Shown here: positions 7,870 through 16,700 of the stretch, piece after piece
Numbering within the stretch: the stretch's first letter is position 1
Layout of the letters: each line of letters opens with the position of its first letter
NCBI RefSeq assembly: GCF_022690765.1
Contig: NZ_JALCZA010000020.1
Location: 1 to 62,800 of the forward strand
DNA: 62,800 nucleotides
Direction: 5' to 3'
From: Anaeromyxobacter oryzisoli
GTDB taxonomy: Bacteria; Myxococcota; Myxococcia; Myxococcales; Anaeromyxobacteraceae
The notes under the pieces: model-generated
What the model was told of the DNA's origin: nothing
The model's input: only the letters and a program-made list of their open reading frames with translations
Database searches by the model: none
Translations under genes and position numbers: made by a program

Positions 7870-8723
7870 TGGACCCTCTCGCTGGAAAGTACCTTCGGCC
7901 GGAGAAGTGGCCGGGCACCGCGTGCCCCGGCTGCGGCCTCCGCCTCCTCCACCGCGAGGTGCTGACCGCGATCGACGCGCTCGGACTCGGCCCGTCGGAC
8001 CTCGTGTGGGGGACGGCGATCGGATGCACCGGCCGGCAGACCTACGCCACGTGGAGAGGCGATACGTTCGCCGGGACGCACGGCAGGGTATACGCCCTCG
8101 CGACCGGGCTCCGGCTCGCGCTCCCGCGGGAGAAGCGGATCCTGCTCACCGTCGGCGACGGCGACGCCTTCACCATCGGCCTGCCGCACCTCCTCGCCGC
8201 CGCGCGACGCAACGTCGATCTCACCGTCGTGGTGGGCGACAACCTGGGGTACCAGTCGACCGGCGGACAGTACGGCGTGACGACGCCCGCCGGCTCGCGA
8301 ACCGACTCGTCGCCCTACGGCACCTGGGAGCCCGGCTGGTCCGATGGGGGACTGGACGTCCTCGGCATCGTGCGAGAGGCGGGCGCGTCCTTCCTTGCGC
8401 GCCACACCGTCCTGCAGCGAGACGCGGTCGTGGAGAGCGTGAAGGCCGCGCTCGGCACCCGGGGCTTCTCCCTCGTCCAGGTGGTGTACGGCTGCCACGT
8501 CCACTACGGCGCACAGGCCCTCGGCGACGGCACCGTCGGCGCCATCCAGGGCTGGATCCGCGCCCGCACGGTGCCCCTCGAGCCCGGCCCGGCGCCGGAG
8601 GTCGCCCCGGCGGGGTTCCGCACGGGAGTGTTCCACGACGCGCGCGGCGCCCGGCCGGAGTTCACCGAGCGCCTCCGGGACCACGTCGCCGCGGTCCGGG
8701 CGAGGGCCGGGAGGACGTCATGA
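7869..8723 (+). CDS. 2-oxoacid:acceptor oxidoreductase, beta subunit
   Basis: 284-residue beta subunit that binds thiamine pyrophosphate and one [4Fe-4S] cluster. Visible elements are ACPGCG near residue 20 (first two cluster cysteines), AIGCTGR (third), YGCHVHYG (fourth), and the TPP/Mg motif GDGDAFTIG with the distal GDN, followed by GYQSTGGQYGVTTP. ATG 7869 overlaps the alpha stop. No separate ferredoxin-like delta subunit is encoded, so an external ferredoxin or the Fe-S protein at 9391 may serve as electron partner (inference). Confidence 0.9.
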   Translation: MDPLAGKYLRPEKWPGTACPGCGLRLLHREVLTAIDALGLGPSDLVWGTAIGCTGRQTYATWRGDTFAGTHGRVYALATGLRLALPREKRILLTVGDGDAFTIGLPHLLAAARRNVDLTVVVGDNLGYQSTGGQYGVTTPAGSRTDSSPYGTWEPGWSDGGLDVLGIVREAGASFLARHTVLQRDAVVESVKAALGTRGFSLVQVVYGCHVHYGAQALGDGTVGAIQGWIRARTVPLEPGPAPEVAPAGFRTGVFHDARGARPEFTERLRDHVAAVRARAGRTS

Positions 8724-9247
8724 GCGATCGGATAGAGATCCTCCTCTCCGGCCACGGAGGGCAGGGCGTGGTCAGGCTCGGGCAGGTGCTGGGGCTGGCT
8801 GGTTCGCGACAGGGACTCGGCGCGACGATGCTCGTGTCGCACGGGACGGAGACGCGCGGCGGGTACGTGCGCAGCCAGGTGGTCCTCGCATCCGGCGAGG
8901 TGGACAGCCCCGTCGTCGAGCGGGCGGACTGCTTCTGCGCGATGACCGCGTCCGCCTACGAGCGGTTCCATCCCCTGGTGCGCGGCACCCTGCTGTACGA
9001 CCCGGCCGTCGTCGCCCCGGGAGCCGACCGCGCCGCCCGCCGCGTCGCGGTCCCGGCCTCGGCGACCGCCGCCGGCGAACTCGGGAAACCGCTTCTCGCG
9101 AACGTCATCTTCCTCGGCGCCGTGTCGCGCATCCTTGCGGCAACGCTCGACCGCACCGCGGTGGTCGCAGCGCTCCGGGACCGGATCCCCAGGTACCCCG
9201 AGGAGAACGCGCGCGCGTTCGAGCTCGGCTGGGAGCTGGCGGGCTGA
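8720..9247 (+). CDS. 2-oxoacid:acceptor oxidoreductase, gamma subunit
   Basis: 175-residue gamma subunit of the pyruvate/ketoisovalerate oxidoreductase family, starting ILLSGHGGQGVVRLGQVL, the classic glycine-rich N-terminus of this domain, and continuing with SHGTETRGGYVRSQVV. It completes a three-subunit alpha-beta-gamma enzyme. ATG 8720 overlaps the beta stop by 4 bp. It is the last gene of the coupled run; a 143-base gap follows. Confidence 0.9.
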   Translation: MSDRIEILLSGHGGQGVVRLGQVLGLAGSRQGLGATMLVSHGTETRGGYVRSQVVLASGEVDSPVVERADCFCAMTASAYERFHPLVRGTLLYDPAVVAPGADRAARRVAVPASATAAGELGKPLLANVIFLGAVSRILAATLDRTAVVAALRDRIPRYPEENARAFELGWELAG

Positions 9248-9390
9248 ATACCCGGCACATGAGCACCACGCGGTAGAGGGTGTCTCCCGCAGTGATCCGT
9301 GATCCGCGCGGGGCCTCCCCGCGAGCCCATCGTCGAGACGCGGAGAACGAGGTAGCCTCGGGCGTTCCGCGGCATTCGCGACAGCCCGTC

Positions 9391-10668
9391 ATGGCGCACA
9401 GAACGTCACGGTCCGTCTACGACCGGCTCACGGAGCGGCTCAACCGCTGCTCCCAGGGGGCGCCGCCCTCCGAGAGCCTCTTCCAGATCCTGCAGATCCT
9501 GTTCAGCGAGCGAGAGGCCGCGCTCGTCTCGGTGCTCCCCCTCAAGCCGTTCGACGCCGCGATGGCGGCGTCCATCTGGAAGACCAGCGAGGCGGACGCG
9601 CGCAAGGTCCTCGACCAGCTCGCCTCGCGGGCGCTCCTCGTCGACGTGGAGACCGAGGACGGCACCGAGTACGTCCTGCCCCCGCCCATGGCCGGGTTCT
9701 TCGAGTTCTCGATGATGCGGGTCCGCGAGGACGTCGACCAGAAGGCGCTCGCCGAGCTCTTCTATCAGTACCTGAACGTCGAGGAGGACTTCGTCCGCGC
9801 CCTCTTCGCGGGCGGGGAGACGCAGCTCGGCCGCACCTTCGTCCACGAGCCGGCCCTCTCCGAGGAGAACGCCCTCCACGTCCTCGACTTCGAGCGCGCC
9901 AGCGAGGTGATCCGGACGGCGACCCACCGCGGCGTCGGTCTCTGCTACTGCCGGCACAAGATGGAGCACCTGGGGCGCGCCTGCGACGCGCCGCGGGAAA
10001 TCTGCATGACCTTCAACACGTCCGCCGGGTCGCTCATCCGGCACGGGCACGCGCGGGAGGTGGACGTCGTCGAGGGGCTCGAGCTCCTGCACCAGGCCCA
10101 CGAGCGGAACCTCGTGCAGTTCGGCGAGAACGTGCGGGAGGGCGTGAACTTCATCTGCAACTGCTGCGGCTGCTGCTGCGAGGCGATGATCGCCGCCCGG
10201 CGCTTCGCCGCCGCGCACCCGGTCCACACCACCCACTTCCTCCCGGTGGTGGACGCGGAGGCGTGCAGCGGCTGCGAGCGGTGCGTGCGGGTCTGCCCGG
10301 TGGAGGCGATGAGCGCCGTCTCGGCCCACGATCCGCGGCGCCCCCGGCGCGGCGTCGCGCGGCTCGACGAGGCACGCTGCCTCGGGTGCGGCGTCTGCGT
10401 GCGGACCTGCGCGGAGAAGGCGCTCTCGCTCCGGGAGCGCGGTCCGCGCCGGCTCACCCCTCTGGACGGCGCTCACCGGGCCGTGCTCATGGCCCTCGAG
10501 CGGGGCAAGCTCCAGGACCTGCTCTTCGACAACCGGCTCCTCTGGAGCCACCGGGCGCTCGCCGCCTTCTTCGGCGCGATCCTGAAGCTCCCGCCGGCGC
10601 GGCGCCTCCTCGCGACCGAGCAGGTCCGCTCGCGCTACCTCGAGGCGCTCGTCCGGCGCTTCGCGTAG
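9391..10668 (+). CDS. 4Fe-4S dicluster protein with N-terminal helix-turn-helix-like domain
   Basis: 425-residue cytoplasmic iron-sulfur protein. Residues about 1-110 look like a winged helix (ILFSEREAALVSVLP, then DARKVLDQLASRALLV). The middle has CYCRHKMEHLGRACDAP followed by a dense CNCCGCCCEAM cluster. Near residues 290-350 are two ferredoxin motifs, CSGCERCVRVCP and CLGCGVCVRTCAEKAL, each able to hold a [4Fe-4S] cluster. The family is widespread in anaerobes and unassigned. Its position behind the oxidoreductase genes suggests an electron-transfer or redox-sensing role. The start at ATG 9391 lacks a good ribosome site; a GTG at 9280 is possible but its leader looks non-coding. Confidence 0.8.
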   Translation: MAHRTSRSVYDRLTERLNRCSQGAPPSESLFQILQILFSEREAALVSVLPLKPFDAAMAASIWKTSEADARKVLDQLASRALLVDVETEDGTEYVLPPPMAGFFEFSMMRVREDVDQKALAELFYQYLNVEEDFVRALFAGGETQLGRTFVHEPALSEENALHVLDFERASEVIRTATHRGVGLCYCRHKMEHLGRACDAPREICMTFNTSAGSLIRHGHAREVDVVEGLELLHQAHERNLVQFGENVREGVNFICNCCGCCCEAMIAARRFAAAHPVHTTHFLPVVDAEACSGCERCVRVCPVEAMSAVSAHDPRRPRRGVARLDEARCLGCGVCVRTCAEKALSLRERGPRRLTPLDGAHRAVLMALERGKLQDLLFDNRLLWSHRALAAFFGAILKLPPARRLLATEQVRSRYLEALVRRFA

Positions 10669-10824
10669 CGAGAAGCGCTCGCTCGCGCCCGACGCCAGCG
10701 TCCTCGGTCCGCGCGTTCCGGCGATCCGTCGCACTTCACCGGACGAACCCCGTTGCCCTGCTCGTGTCCCGTCGCCTCGGTGCACACTACAGGGCAAGAG
10801 GAAGCGGTCGCGAAGGAGGTCGTC

Positions 10825-10974
10825 ATGCTGTGGACCATTGCCGTCGTCCTTCTCGTCCTCTGGGCGCTCGGTCTCGTGAGCTCGTACACCCTGGGCGGAT
10901 TCATCCACCTCTTGCTGGTGCTGGCTGTCATCGCGCTGGTGGTGGGCCTCGTCCGGCGCCAGCGGGTCGCCTGA
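10825..10974 (+). CDS. Lmo0937-type small membrane protein
   Basis: 49-residue hydrophobic protein beginning MLWTIAVVLLVLWALGLVSS, with two membrane segments separated by a short YTLGGFIH turn and a basic tail RRQRVA. It matches the small lmo0937 family found beside stress genes in many bacteria. An ideal Shine-Dalgarno (AAGGAGGT) lies 6 bases before ATG 10825, so this start is secure. It is followed after 21 bases by a CsbD-like gene, suggesting a small envelope/general-stress transcript. Molecular role unknown. Confidence 0.85.
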   Translation: MLWTIAVVLLVLWALGLVSSYTLGGFIHLLLVLAVIALVVGLVRRQRVA

Positions 10975-10995
10975 ATCGCACAGAGAGGGGAAGCC

Positions 10996-11175
10996 ATGAA
11001 GCCCAGCACGAAGGACCAGGCGAAGGGCAAGTTCGGGAACCTGAAGGGCAAGATCAAGGAGGCCGTCGGGATCATCACCGGGCAGCGCAAGCTGGAGGCC
11101 GAGGGGAAGGACCAGAAGCTCGCCGGCAAGGCTCGGGAGAAGCTCGGCCAGGTCAAGAAGGTCCTCGGGAAGTAG
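10996..11175 (+). CDS. CsbD-family stress protein
   Basis: 59-residue, lysine-rich, highly charged protein with the CsbD repeat pattern: KDQAKGKFGNLKGKIKEAVG, then a second half EGKDQKLAGKAREKLGQVKK. CsbD proteins are strongly induced general-stress proteins of unknown mechanism. AGAGGGGAAG precedes ATG 10996. The gene forms a pair with the lmo0937-type gene and ends just before a rho-independent-like hairpin. Confidence 0.88.
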   Translation: MKPSTKDQAKGKFGNLKGKIKEAVGIITGQRKLEAEGKDQKLAGKAREKLGQVKKVLGK

Positions 11176-11191
11176 AGCGAAGCGTCGAGCA

Positions 11192-11222
11192 GGGGGTGGA
11201 GGTCCCGCCGCCACCCCTTCTC
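11192..11222 (+). terminator. Hairpin terminator after csbD-like gene
   Basis: GGGGTGG (11193-11199) pairs with CCACCCC (11211-11217) across an 11-base loop and is followed by TTCT. It lies 17 bases past the stop. The T-tract is short, as is usual in this GC-rich genome. Confidence 0.55.
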
Positions 11223-11444
11223 CGATCGCATCTGCTTCAGGTCGAGCCGGTCGCGCGATGGCGCCGGGACGGCTGCCGCCTGGAGGGGACCGGGAGCGGT
11301 CGTCGTCAGCGCGCGGGCGCGGGTGGCGCGTCACCTGGCGCGGATTCGCGGCGACGGTCAGCGTGAGGAATGGCACGAGCGAGAGCAGCGCGTCGTACCC
11401 GACGCCGCCCGCCAGCAGGATGCCCCGGTTCCTCGAACGCCTGG

Positions 11445-12194
11445 CTACTGGTTCGTCCCTGGCGGCGGCGTCGGCGCTGGAGGAGACGCCCCTTCGCTCG
11501 AGCTGCCCGTCCCGGTCGAAGGCGCCGTCGTGTCGGTCGCGCCCGAGCCCATCGCGGAGCCCGAGGCGCCAGCCGAAGGGTTCACCGCCACCGTCACCGC
11601 CGTCGGCCCGTTAGCAGACGGCTCGTAGACGACGCGTGCTTCGGCGCCCTCGCGGATCTGGTCCGCCGCCCCGCGCTGGCCGCTGATCTCGACCTGCGTC
11701 CGATCGTTCAGCTTGAAGCGCATGGCGTCGCCGGAGGGAAGCTGCAGCACGAGCTCGTCGGAGCGGACCTGCGTCACCACGCCCGCGGCGAGCTGCTGGC
11801 CGCGCACGCTGCGCTGCGTCTGCTGGGCGAGCCCGCTCGCGGCCGCCTGCTGCTGCCTCTTCGTCTCCTGCGTTGCCCGCGCGGTCTCCTGCTGCGCCAG
11901 CGCCTGGAGCTGCTCGGCCTTCAACTGCTCCTGCCGGGCCTTCGCCTGGTCCCGCTCCAGCTTCGCCTGGTCCTCCCGAACCTGCGCCTCCGCCGCGGCG
12001 GTCCTCTTCGCCTGATCGGCCGCGGCGTTTTGCGCGTCCTGCGCTCGCTTCAACGCCGCCTGGGATTGCTCCTGCGCCGACGCGACCTCCCGCGTCGCCG
12101 GATTCGGGCTCTCGTTGGCCTGCCGTGTACTCGCACAGCCCGCCCCGGTCAGCAACAACGCCGTGCCCGCTACCACGTAGCTCACCGCGCTCAT
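11445..12194 (-). CDS. Coiled-coil lipoprotein of unknown function
   Basis: 249-residue predicted lipoprotein. The signal ALLLTGAGC gives a lipobox with Cys near residue 20. Residues about 30-130 are an Ala/Gln/Lys/Glu-rich coiled coil (QAALKRAQDAQNAAADQAKR and similar). A small beta-rich segment follows (GVVTQVRSDELVLQLPSGD, TQVEISGQR), resembling OB/SH3-like modules, and the tail is Ser/Thr/Pro-rich. ATG 12194 is chosen because it starts the signal peptide; upstream in-frame codons look non-coding. It lies downstream of the RND operon on the same strand, but a 174-base gap separates them. Probably cell-envelope associated. Confidence 0.75.
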   Translation of the reverse strand: MSAVSYVVAGTALLLTGAGCASTRQANESPNPATREVASAQEQSQAALKRAQDAQNAAADQAKRTAAAEAQVREDQAKLERDQAKARQEQLKAEQLQALAQQETARATQETKRQQQAAASGLAQQTQRSVRGQQLAAGVVTQVRSDELVLQLPSGDAMRFKLNDRTQVEISGQRGAADQIREGAEARVVYEPSANGPTAVTVAVNPSAGASGSAMGSGATDTTAPSTGTGSSSEGASPPAPTPPPGTNQ

Positions 12195-12344
12195 GGCTCT
12201 GTGCCCCTGAGCACAAAGATGTGGCCTGCAACGGCGACGGTGAGCACCACGCGAGGGGCGCCCTGGCCCCGGCACGGCTCGCAAGGAACCGGGCGAGCGT
12301 CCGCTGGGCGGGCAATCAGCGCCCCACACGATCAGCACGAACGA

Positions 12345-12362
12345 GCTCCCGTCGGCGGGAGC
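12345..12362 (-). terminator. Weak hairpin after RND operon
   Basis: GCTCCC (12345-12350) and GGGAGC (12357-12362) form a 6-bp stem with a 6-base loop immediately beyond the RND permease stop at 12369. There is no clear T-run on the leftward strand, so termination is only suggested. Confidence 0.35.
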
Positions 12363-12368
12363 CGCAAT

Positions 12369-15300
12369 CTAGCTCGCCCCGTCCCCGGGGTCGTCCGGCA
12401 CGGCCCGCGCCGCCGGCGTGACCCATGCCGGTCGCGCCTCGGCGCGCGCCCTGGGCCGACGATCCCGGGCGATGAGCACGTAGATGGCGGGCAGGAAGTA
12501 GAGCGTGAAGAGCGTACCGATGGTCATCCCGGCGACGAGCACCAGGCCGATGCTGTTCCGCGCCTTGGCGCCGGGGCCGGACACGAGCGTGAGGGGGAAG
12601 TGGCCGAACACCGTGGCCACGCTGGTCATCAGGATGGGCCGGAGGCGCGTCGCCGCCGCGTTCCGGACCGCCTCGAGCTTCGCCTGCCCCTGCTCCTGCA
12701 GCGTGTTCGCGAACTGCACGATGAGGATGCCGTTCTTCGACACGAGCCCCACGAGCGTGACGAGCCCCACCTGCGAGTACACGTTGAGCGTCGTCGTCCA
12801 GCCGTCGGTGAAGAAGTGGAGGTTCGGGTTCGGCATCTTGAGGAAGACCACGACGAGCGCGCCGAACATGCCGAGCGGCACCGACCCGGCGAGGATGACG
12901 AACGGATCCCGGAAGCTGTTGAACTGGGCGGCGAGGACCAGGAAGATCAGCACGACGGAGAGGAGGAACGCCGGCAGGAACCTGTTCCCCTCGCTCCGGA
13001 GCTGGCGCGACTCGCCGGTGTAGTCGAGGGTGTAGCCCCGCGGGAGGATCTTCGCGGCCTCGGCCTCGAGATAGCTCAGGGCCTGGTCCAGCGGCCGCAT
13101 CGGCACGCCGGTGATCTTCACGGCGTTGAGCTGCTGGAACCGGTTGAGCGAGCGCGGCGTGACGGTGTTCTCGAGCCGCGCGATGGACGCGAGGGCGACG
13201 AGCTGGCCGCCGGGGCCGGTGACGTGCACGTCCGCGAGCTGCTCCGGGTTCAGGCGCTCGGAGCGCACGAGCTGCGGGATGACCTTGTAGCTGCGGCCGG
13301 CGATGCTGAAGCGGTTGACGAAGTTCCCGCCCGTCGCCGCCGCGAGGTCCTGGCCCACCGTCTGGAGGTTCAGCCCGAGCTCCGCCACCTTGTCGCGGTC
13401 GAGCACGATCTCCGACGACGGCTGGTCCAGCTTCACGTCGACGAGCGGCGGGAACGCGAAGATCTTGCTGGCGGTCGCCTTCTCCTGGATCCGCCGCGCG
13501 AAGTCGAGGACCTCCGCGGTCTCCGCGGTGGAGCCGATGACGAGCTCCACCGGGAACTGGCCGCCGCCGGGGAGCGCCGGGGGCAGGATCGGGAAGGTCT
13601 GGATGCCGGGGATGGCCCCGACCCGGGCCTGCACCTCGGGCAGGATCTGGAACGCCGTCCGACTTCGCTGCTGCCACGGCTTCAGGCCGACGCCCCAGAA
13701 CCCCTCGTTCGGGAAGGTGATCTGGAACGTGAACTCGGACTCCGGCATCGCCATCACGGCCCGGTTCAGCTCGCGCGCGAACGGGGTGAGCTGGTCGAGC
13801 GTCGAGTTGGAGGGCGTGTTCACGACGCCGAAGACGACCCCCTGGTCCTCGAGGGGGGCGAGCTCCCGGGGCGCCTGCGTGAACATGACGATCGCGAGGA
13901 CGCTCACGCCGATCCACGCTGCGTAGATGGCCGGGCGGGCGCGGAGGACGCGCTCGAGCTGCCGCGCGTAGGCCGCCCGGATCCGCTCGAAGCCGCGATC
14001 GACCCGCCGCGCGAGGCCGCGCTCCTCGTGGCGGAGGAGGTACGCGGACATCACCGGCGAGAGGGTCAGCGCGACGACACCGGAGAGGGTGACGGCCCCG
14101 GCGAGGGTGAGCGCGAACTCGCGGAAGAGCGAGCCGGTGAGCCCGCCCTGGAAGGCGATGGGCGTGTACACCGCCGCGAGCGTGATCGTCATCGCGACGA
14201 TCGGGCCGACGAGCTCGCGCACGCCGCGCAGCGCCGCGTCCACCGGCCTCATGCCCTCCCTCAGGTGGCGCTCGGCGTTCTCGACGACCACGATGGCGTC
14301 GTCCACCACCAGCCCGACCGAGAGCACGATCGCGAGGAGCGTCAACAAGTTCACGGTGAACCCGAAGACCTGCATCAGGAACACGGCGCCGATCAGCGAG
14401 ACCGGGATGGCGACGACCGGGACCAGCACCGACCGCAGCGACCCGAGGAACAGGAAGATGACGACCACGACGATGAGGAGCGTCTCGGCGAGGGTGGTCT
14501 CCACCTCGGAGATGGCGTCCCGGATGTACTCGGTGGCGTCGTAGGCGACCCGGGCCTGGAGCTGCTCCGGGAGCTCCTTCTGGAGGGCGTCGAGCTCGGT
14601 GCGCATCCGCGCGATGACGTCGAGCGCGTTCGCGTTCGGGAGGGCCCAGACGCCGACGAAGACCGCGGTCTGACCGGTGAAGCTCACGTTCGCGTCGTAG
14701 TCTTCCGCGCCGAGCGCCACGTCGGCCACGTCGCCGAGCCGGACGAGGGCGCCCTCCCTCTGGCGGATCACGAGCTGCTGGAACTCCTTCGGGGAGCGCA
14801 GGTCGGTGTTGGCGGTGAGGTTCACCTGCACGAGCGACCCCTTCGTCTGTCCCACCGCGGCGAGGTAGTTGTTCGCCGTGAGCGCCTGGCGGACCTGCGC
14901 CGGGCTCACGTCGAGGGCCGCCATGCGGTCGGGCTTGAGCCAGATCCGCATGGCGAAGGTGCGGGCGCCGAGGATGTCGGCCCGCTGCACCCCCGGGATC
15001 GCCGACAGCTTGGGCTGGACCACGCGGACCAGGTAGTCCGTGATCTCGTTCTGCGCGAGGAAGCCGGACGAGAAGCTCAGGTACGCCGAGGCGAACTGGC
15101 TGTCGGCGGACTCGACCGTGAGGATCGGGATCTCCGCGTCGGGAGGGAGATCGCGGCGGACCTGGTCGATCTTCGAGCCGATCTCCGCGAGGGCCTTGGT
15201 CGAGTCGTAGTCGAGGCGCAGCCGGGCCGTGATGATCGAGACGCCCTGCTTGCTCTGCGACTCGAGGTAGTCGATGCCGTCGGCCGCGGCGATCACGCGC

Positions 15301-15503
15301 TCGAGCGGCGTGGTGACGAAGCCGCGCACGAGCTCGGCGCTCGCCCCCACGTAGCGGGTCGTGACGATGATCTGGGCGTTCTCGCTGCGCGGGTACTGGC
15401 GGGCGTTGAGCGTGCGGATCGCCTGCACCCCGGCGATGACGATGACGAGGTTGACGACCACGGCGACGACCGGCCGGCGGATGAAGATCTCGGTGAGCGT
15501 CAT
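12369..15503 (-). CDS. RND efflux permease (HAE-1 family)
   Basis: 1044-residue inner-membrane proton-driven pump of the AcrB/MexB class (AcrB is about 1049). It begins MTLTEIFIRRPVVAVVVNLV and has the expected two halves of membrane bundles with two large periplasmic loops. The proton-relay Asp pair is visible in VGLVVDDAIVVVENAERHL, and VPVVAIPVSLIGAVFLM and GLVSKNGILIVQFAN are typical segments. It is encoded 15 bases after its membrane-fusion partner. No outer-membrane channel or regulator is present nearby, so a TolC-like protein encoded elsewhere must complete the complex. Substrates are unknown. Confidence 0.95.
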   Translation of the reverse strand: MTLTEIFIRRPVVAVVVNLVIVIAGVQAIRTLNARQYPRSENAQIIVTTRYVGASAELVRGFVTTPLERVIAAADGIDYLESQSKQGVSIITARLRLDYDSTKALAEIGSKIDQVRRDLPPDAEIPILTVESADSQFASAYLSFSSGFLAQNEITDYLVRVVQPKLSAIPGVQRADILGARTFAMRIWLKPDRMAALDVSPAQVRQALTANNYLAAVGQTKGSLVQVNLTANTDLRSPKEFQQLVIRQREGALVRLGDVADVALGAEDYDANVSFTGQTAVFVGVWALPNANALDVIARMRTELDALQKELPEQLQARVAYDATEYIRDAISEVETTLAETLLIVVVVIFLFLGSLRSVLVPVVAIPVSLIGAVFLMQVFGFTVNLLTLLAIVLSVGLVVDDAIVVVENAERHLREGMRPVDAALRGVRELVGPIVAMTITLAAVYTPIAFQGGLTGSLFREFALTLAGAVTLSGVVALTLSPVMSAYLLRHEERGLARRVDRGFERIRAAYARQLERVLRARPAIYAAWIGVSVLAIVMFTQAPRELAPLEDQGVVFGVVNTPSNSTLDQLTPFARELNRAVMAMPESEFTFQITFPNEGFWGVGLKPWQQRSRTAFQILPEVQARVGAIPGIQTFPILPPALPGGGQFPVELVIGSTAETAEVLDFARRIQEKATASKIFAFPPLVDVKLDQPSSEIVLDRDKVAELGLNLQTVGQDLAAATGGNFVNRFSIAGRSYKVIPQLVRSERLNPEQLADVHVTGPGGQLVALASIARLENTVTPRSLNRFQQLNAVKITGVPMRPLDQALSYLEAEAAKILPRGYTLDYTGESRQLRSEGNRFLPAFLLSVVLIFLVLAAQFNSFRDPFVILAGSVPLGMFGALVVVFLKMPNPNLHFFTDGWTTTLNVYSQVGLVTLVGLVSKNGILIVQFANTLQEQGQAKLEAVRNAAATRLRPILMTSVATVFGHFPLTLVSGPGAKARNSIGLVLVAGMTIGTLFTLYFLPAIYVLIARDRRPRARAEARPAWVTPAARAVPDDPGDGAS

Positions 15504-15518
15504 CGGAGGCCCGGTCGG

Positions 15519-16652
15519 TCACTGCTCGGTCGGGGTCGGGGCGAGCTGCGGCCTCGGCGCGAGCGCGTTGTCCACCCGGACCGTGGCCCCGTTGCGCAGC
15601 TTGAAGGCGCCGGTGCTCACCACGGTCTCCCCCGCCCGGAGCCCGGCCTCCACCGCGACCAGGTCCCCCCGCCGCTCTCCCGTCCGGACGAACTTCTGGT
15701 GGGCGACGGTGACACTCCGCCCGCCGTCCGTCTTCTCCTCCAGGGCGAACACCGAGTCGCCGTAGGGCGCGAAGACGACCGCGGTCGCGGGGATGGTCAG
15801 GACCGGGCGGGTCTCCGACGAGAGCACCTCCACGTTGGCGAACATCCCGGGGCGGAGGCGGCCGTCGGGGTTCGGGAAGGTGGCCCGGACGCGGACGTTG
15901 CGCGTGGCGGGATCGACCTCCGGGTTGACGGTGGTGATCGCGCCGTCCCAGGCGGCGCCCCGGAACGTGTCCACGCGCATGCGCGCGCGCTGGCCGACGG
16001 CGAGCTCCGCGAGGGCCTGCTGCGGGAGCCAGAAGTCCGCGTGGATCGGGCTGACCGTCTGGAGCGAGGCGATGGGGCTCCCGGGGGACAGGATCTGCCC
16101 GAGCTCGATCTGCCGGATCGAGATGCGTCCGTCGAACGGGGCGCGGACGGTCTTCTTCGCGATCGTCGCCCGGAGGTTCGCGACCGTCGCGTTCGCCTGC
16201 TTCGCCCGCGCCTCGGCCGCGTCCAGGTCCGCCTGGGCGATCGCCTCCTCGCGGCGTAGCCTCCTCGTCCGCTCGAGGTTGAGCCGCGCGAGCGCCGCGT
16301 CCGCCTGCGCGGCGGCGAGCTGCGCCTCCTCGGCCGAGGTGTCGAGGCGGGCGAGCACCGCGCCGCGCCTCACCGTCGTCCCGGACTCGAACGCGATCTC
16401 GCGCACCAGGCCCGGGAGCTCCGCGCCGAGGGTCACCCCGCGGACGGCGACGAGGGACCCGATCGCGGCCCGCGTCGATGTCCACCGCGTCGCGACGACC
16501 CGCGCCGAGGTGACGACCTCCGGCGGTGGCACGAACGACTCGTTCGCCCGGACCATCCGGACGATCTGGGCGGCCTTCACCCCGGCGAGAACGGCGACGA
16601 CGACCGCGAGCGCGACGGCGACGACGAGCCCCTGCCGGATGTCGCGTCTCAT
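15519..16652 (-). CDS. RND membrane-fusion (periplasmic adaptor) protein
   Basis: 377-residue HlyD/AcrA-type adaptor. An N-terminal membrane anchor (residues about 8-30) is followed by a barrel-sandwich half-motif (LPGLVREIAFESGTTVRRGAVLARLD), a hairpin coiled coil (about 105-160, AEEAQLAAAQADAALARLN), the second lipoyl half (VRAPFDGRISIRQIELGQIL) and beta-barrel/proximal domains. There is no lipobox, so it is anchored by its N-terminal helix. It bridges the RND permease and an outer-membrane channel. It is first gene of a two-gene leftward operon whose upstream region holds a 17-bp tandem repeat. Confidence 0.93.
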   Translation of the reverse strand: MRRDIRQGLVVAVALAVVVAVLAGVKAAQIVRMVRANESFVPPPEVVTSARVVATRWTSTRAAIGSLVAVRGVTLGAELPGLVREIAFESGTTVRRGAVLARLDTSAEEAQLAAAQADAALARLNLERTRRLRREEAIAQADLDAAEARAKQANATVANLRATIAKKTVRAPFDGRISIRQIELGQILSPGSPIASLQTVSPIHADFWLPQQALAELAVGQRARMRVDTFRGAAWDGAITTVNPEVDPATRNVRVRATFPNPDGRLRPGMFANVEVLSSETRPVLTIPATAVVFAPYGDSVFALEEKTDGGRSVTVAHQKFVRTGERRGDLVAVEAGLRAGETVVSTGAFKLRNGATVRVDNALAPRPQLAPTPTEQ

Positions 16653-16700
16653 GCGAGCCTCCCGACCGGCCCGCGATCGTTAACGTGGGCGCGGCGCGCC

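Noticed and set aside
11370-16259. Very long open frame antisense to the RND operon (over 1600 codons)
   Set aside because: It is Arg/His/Asp/Glu-rich, without domains or a ribosome site, and is the predictable mirror of GC-rich third codon positions on the other strand. The RND genes explain the region.
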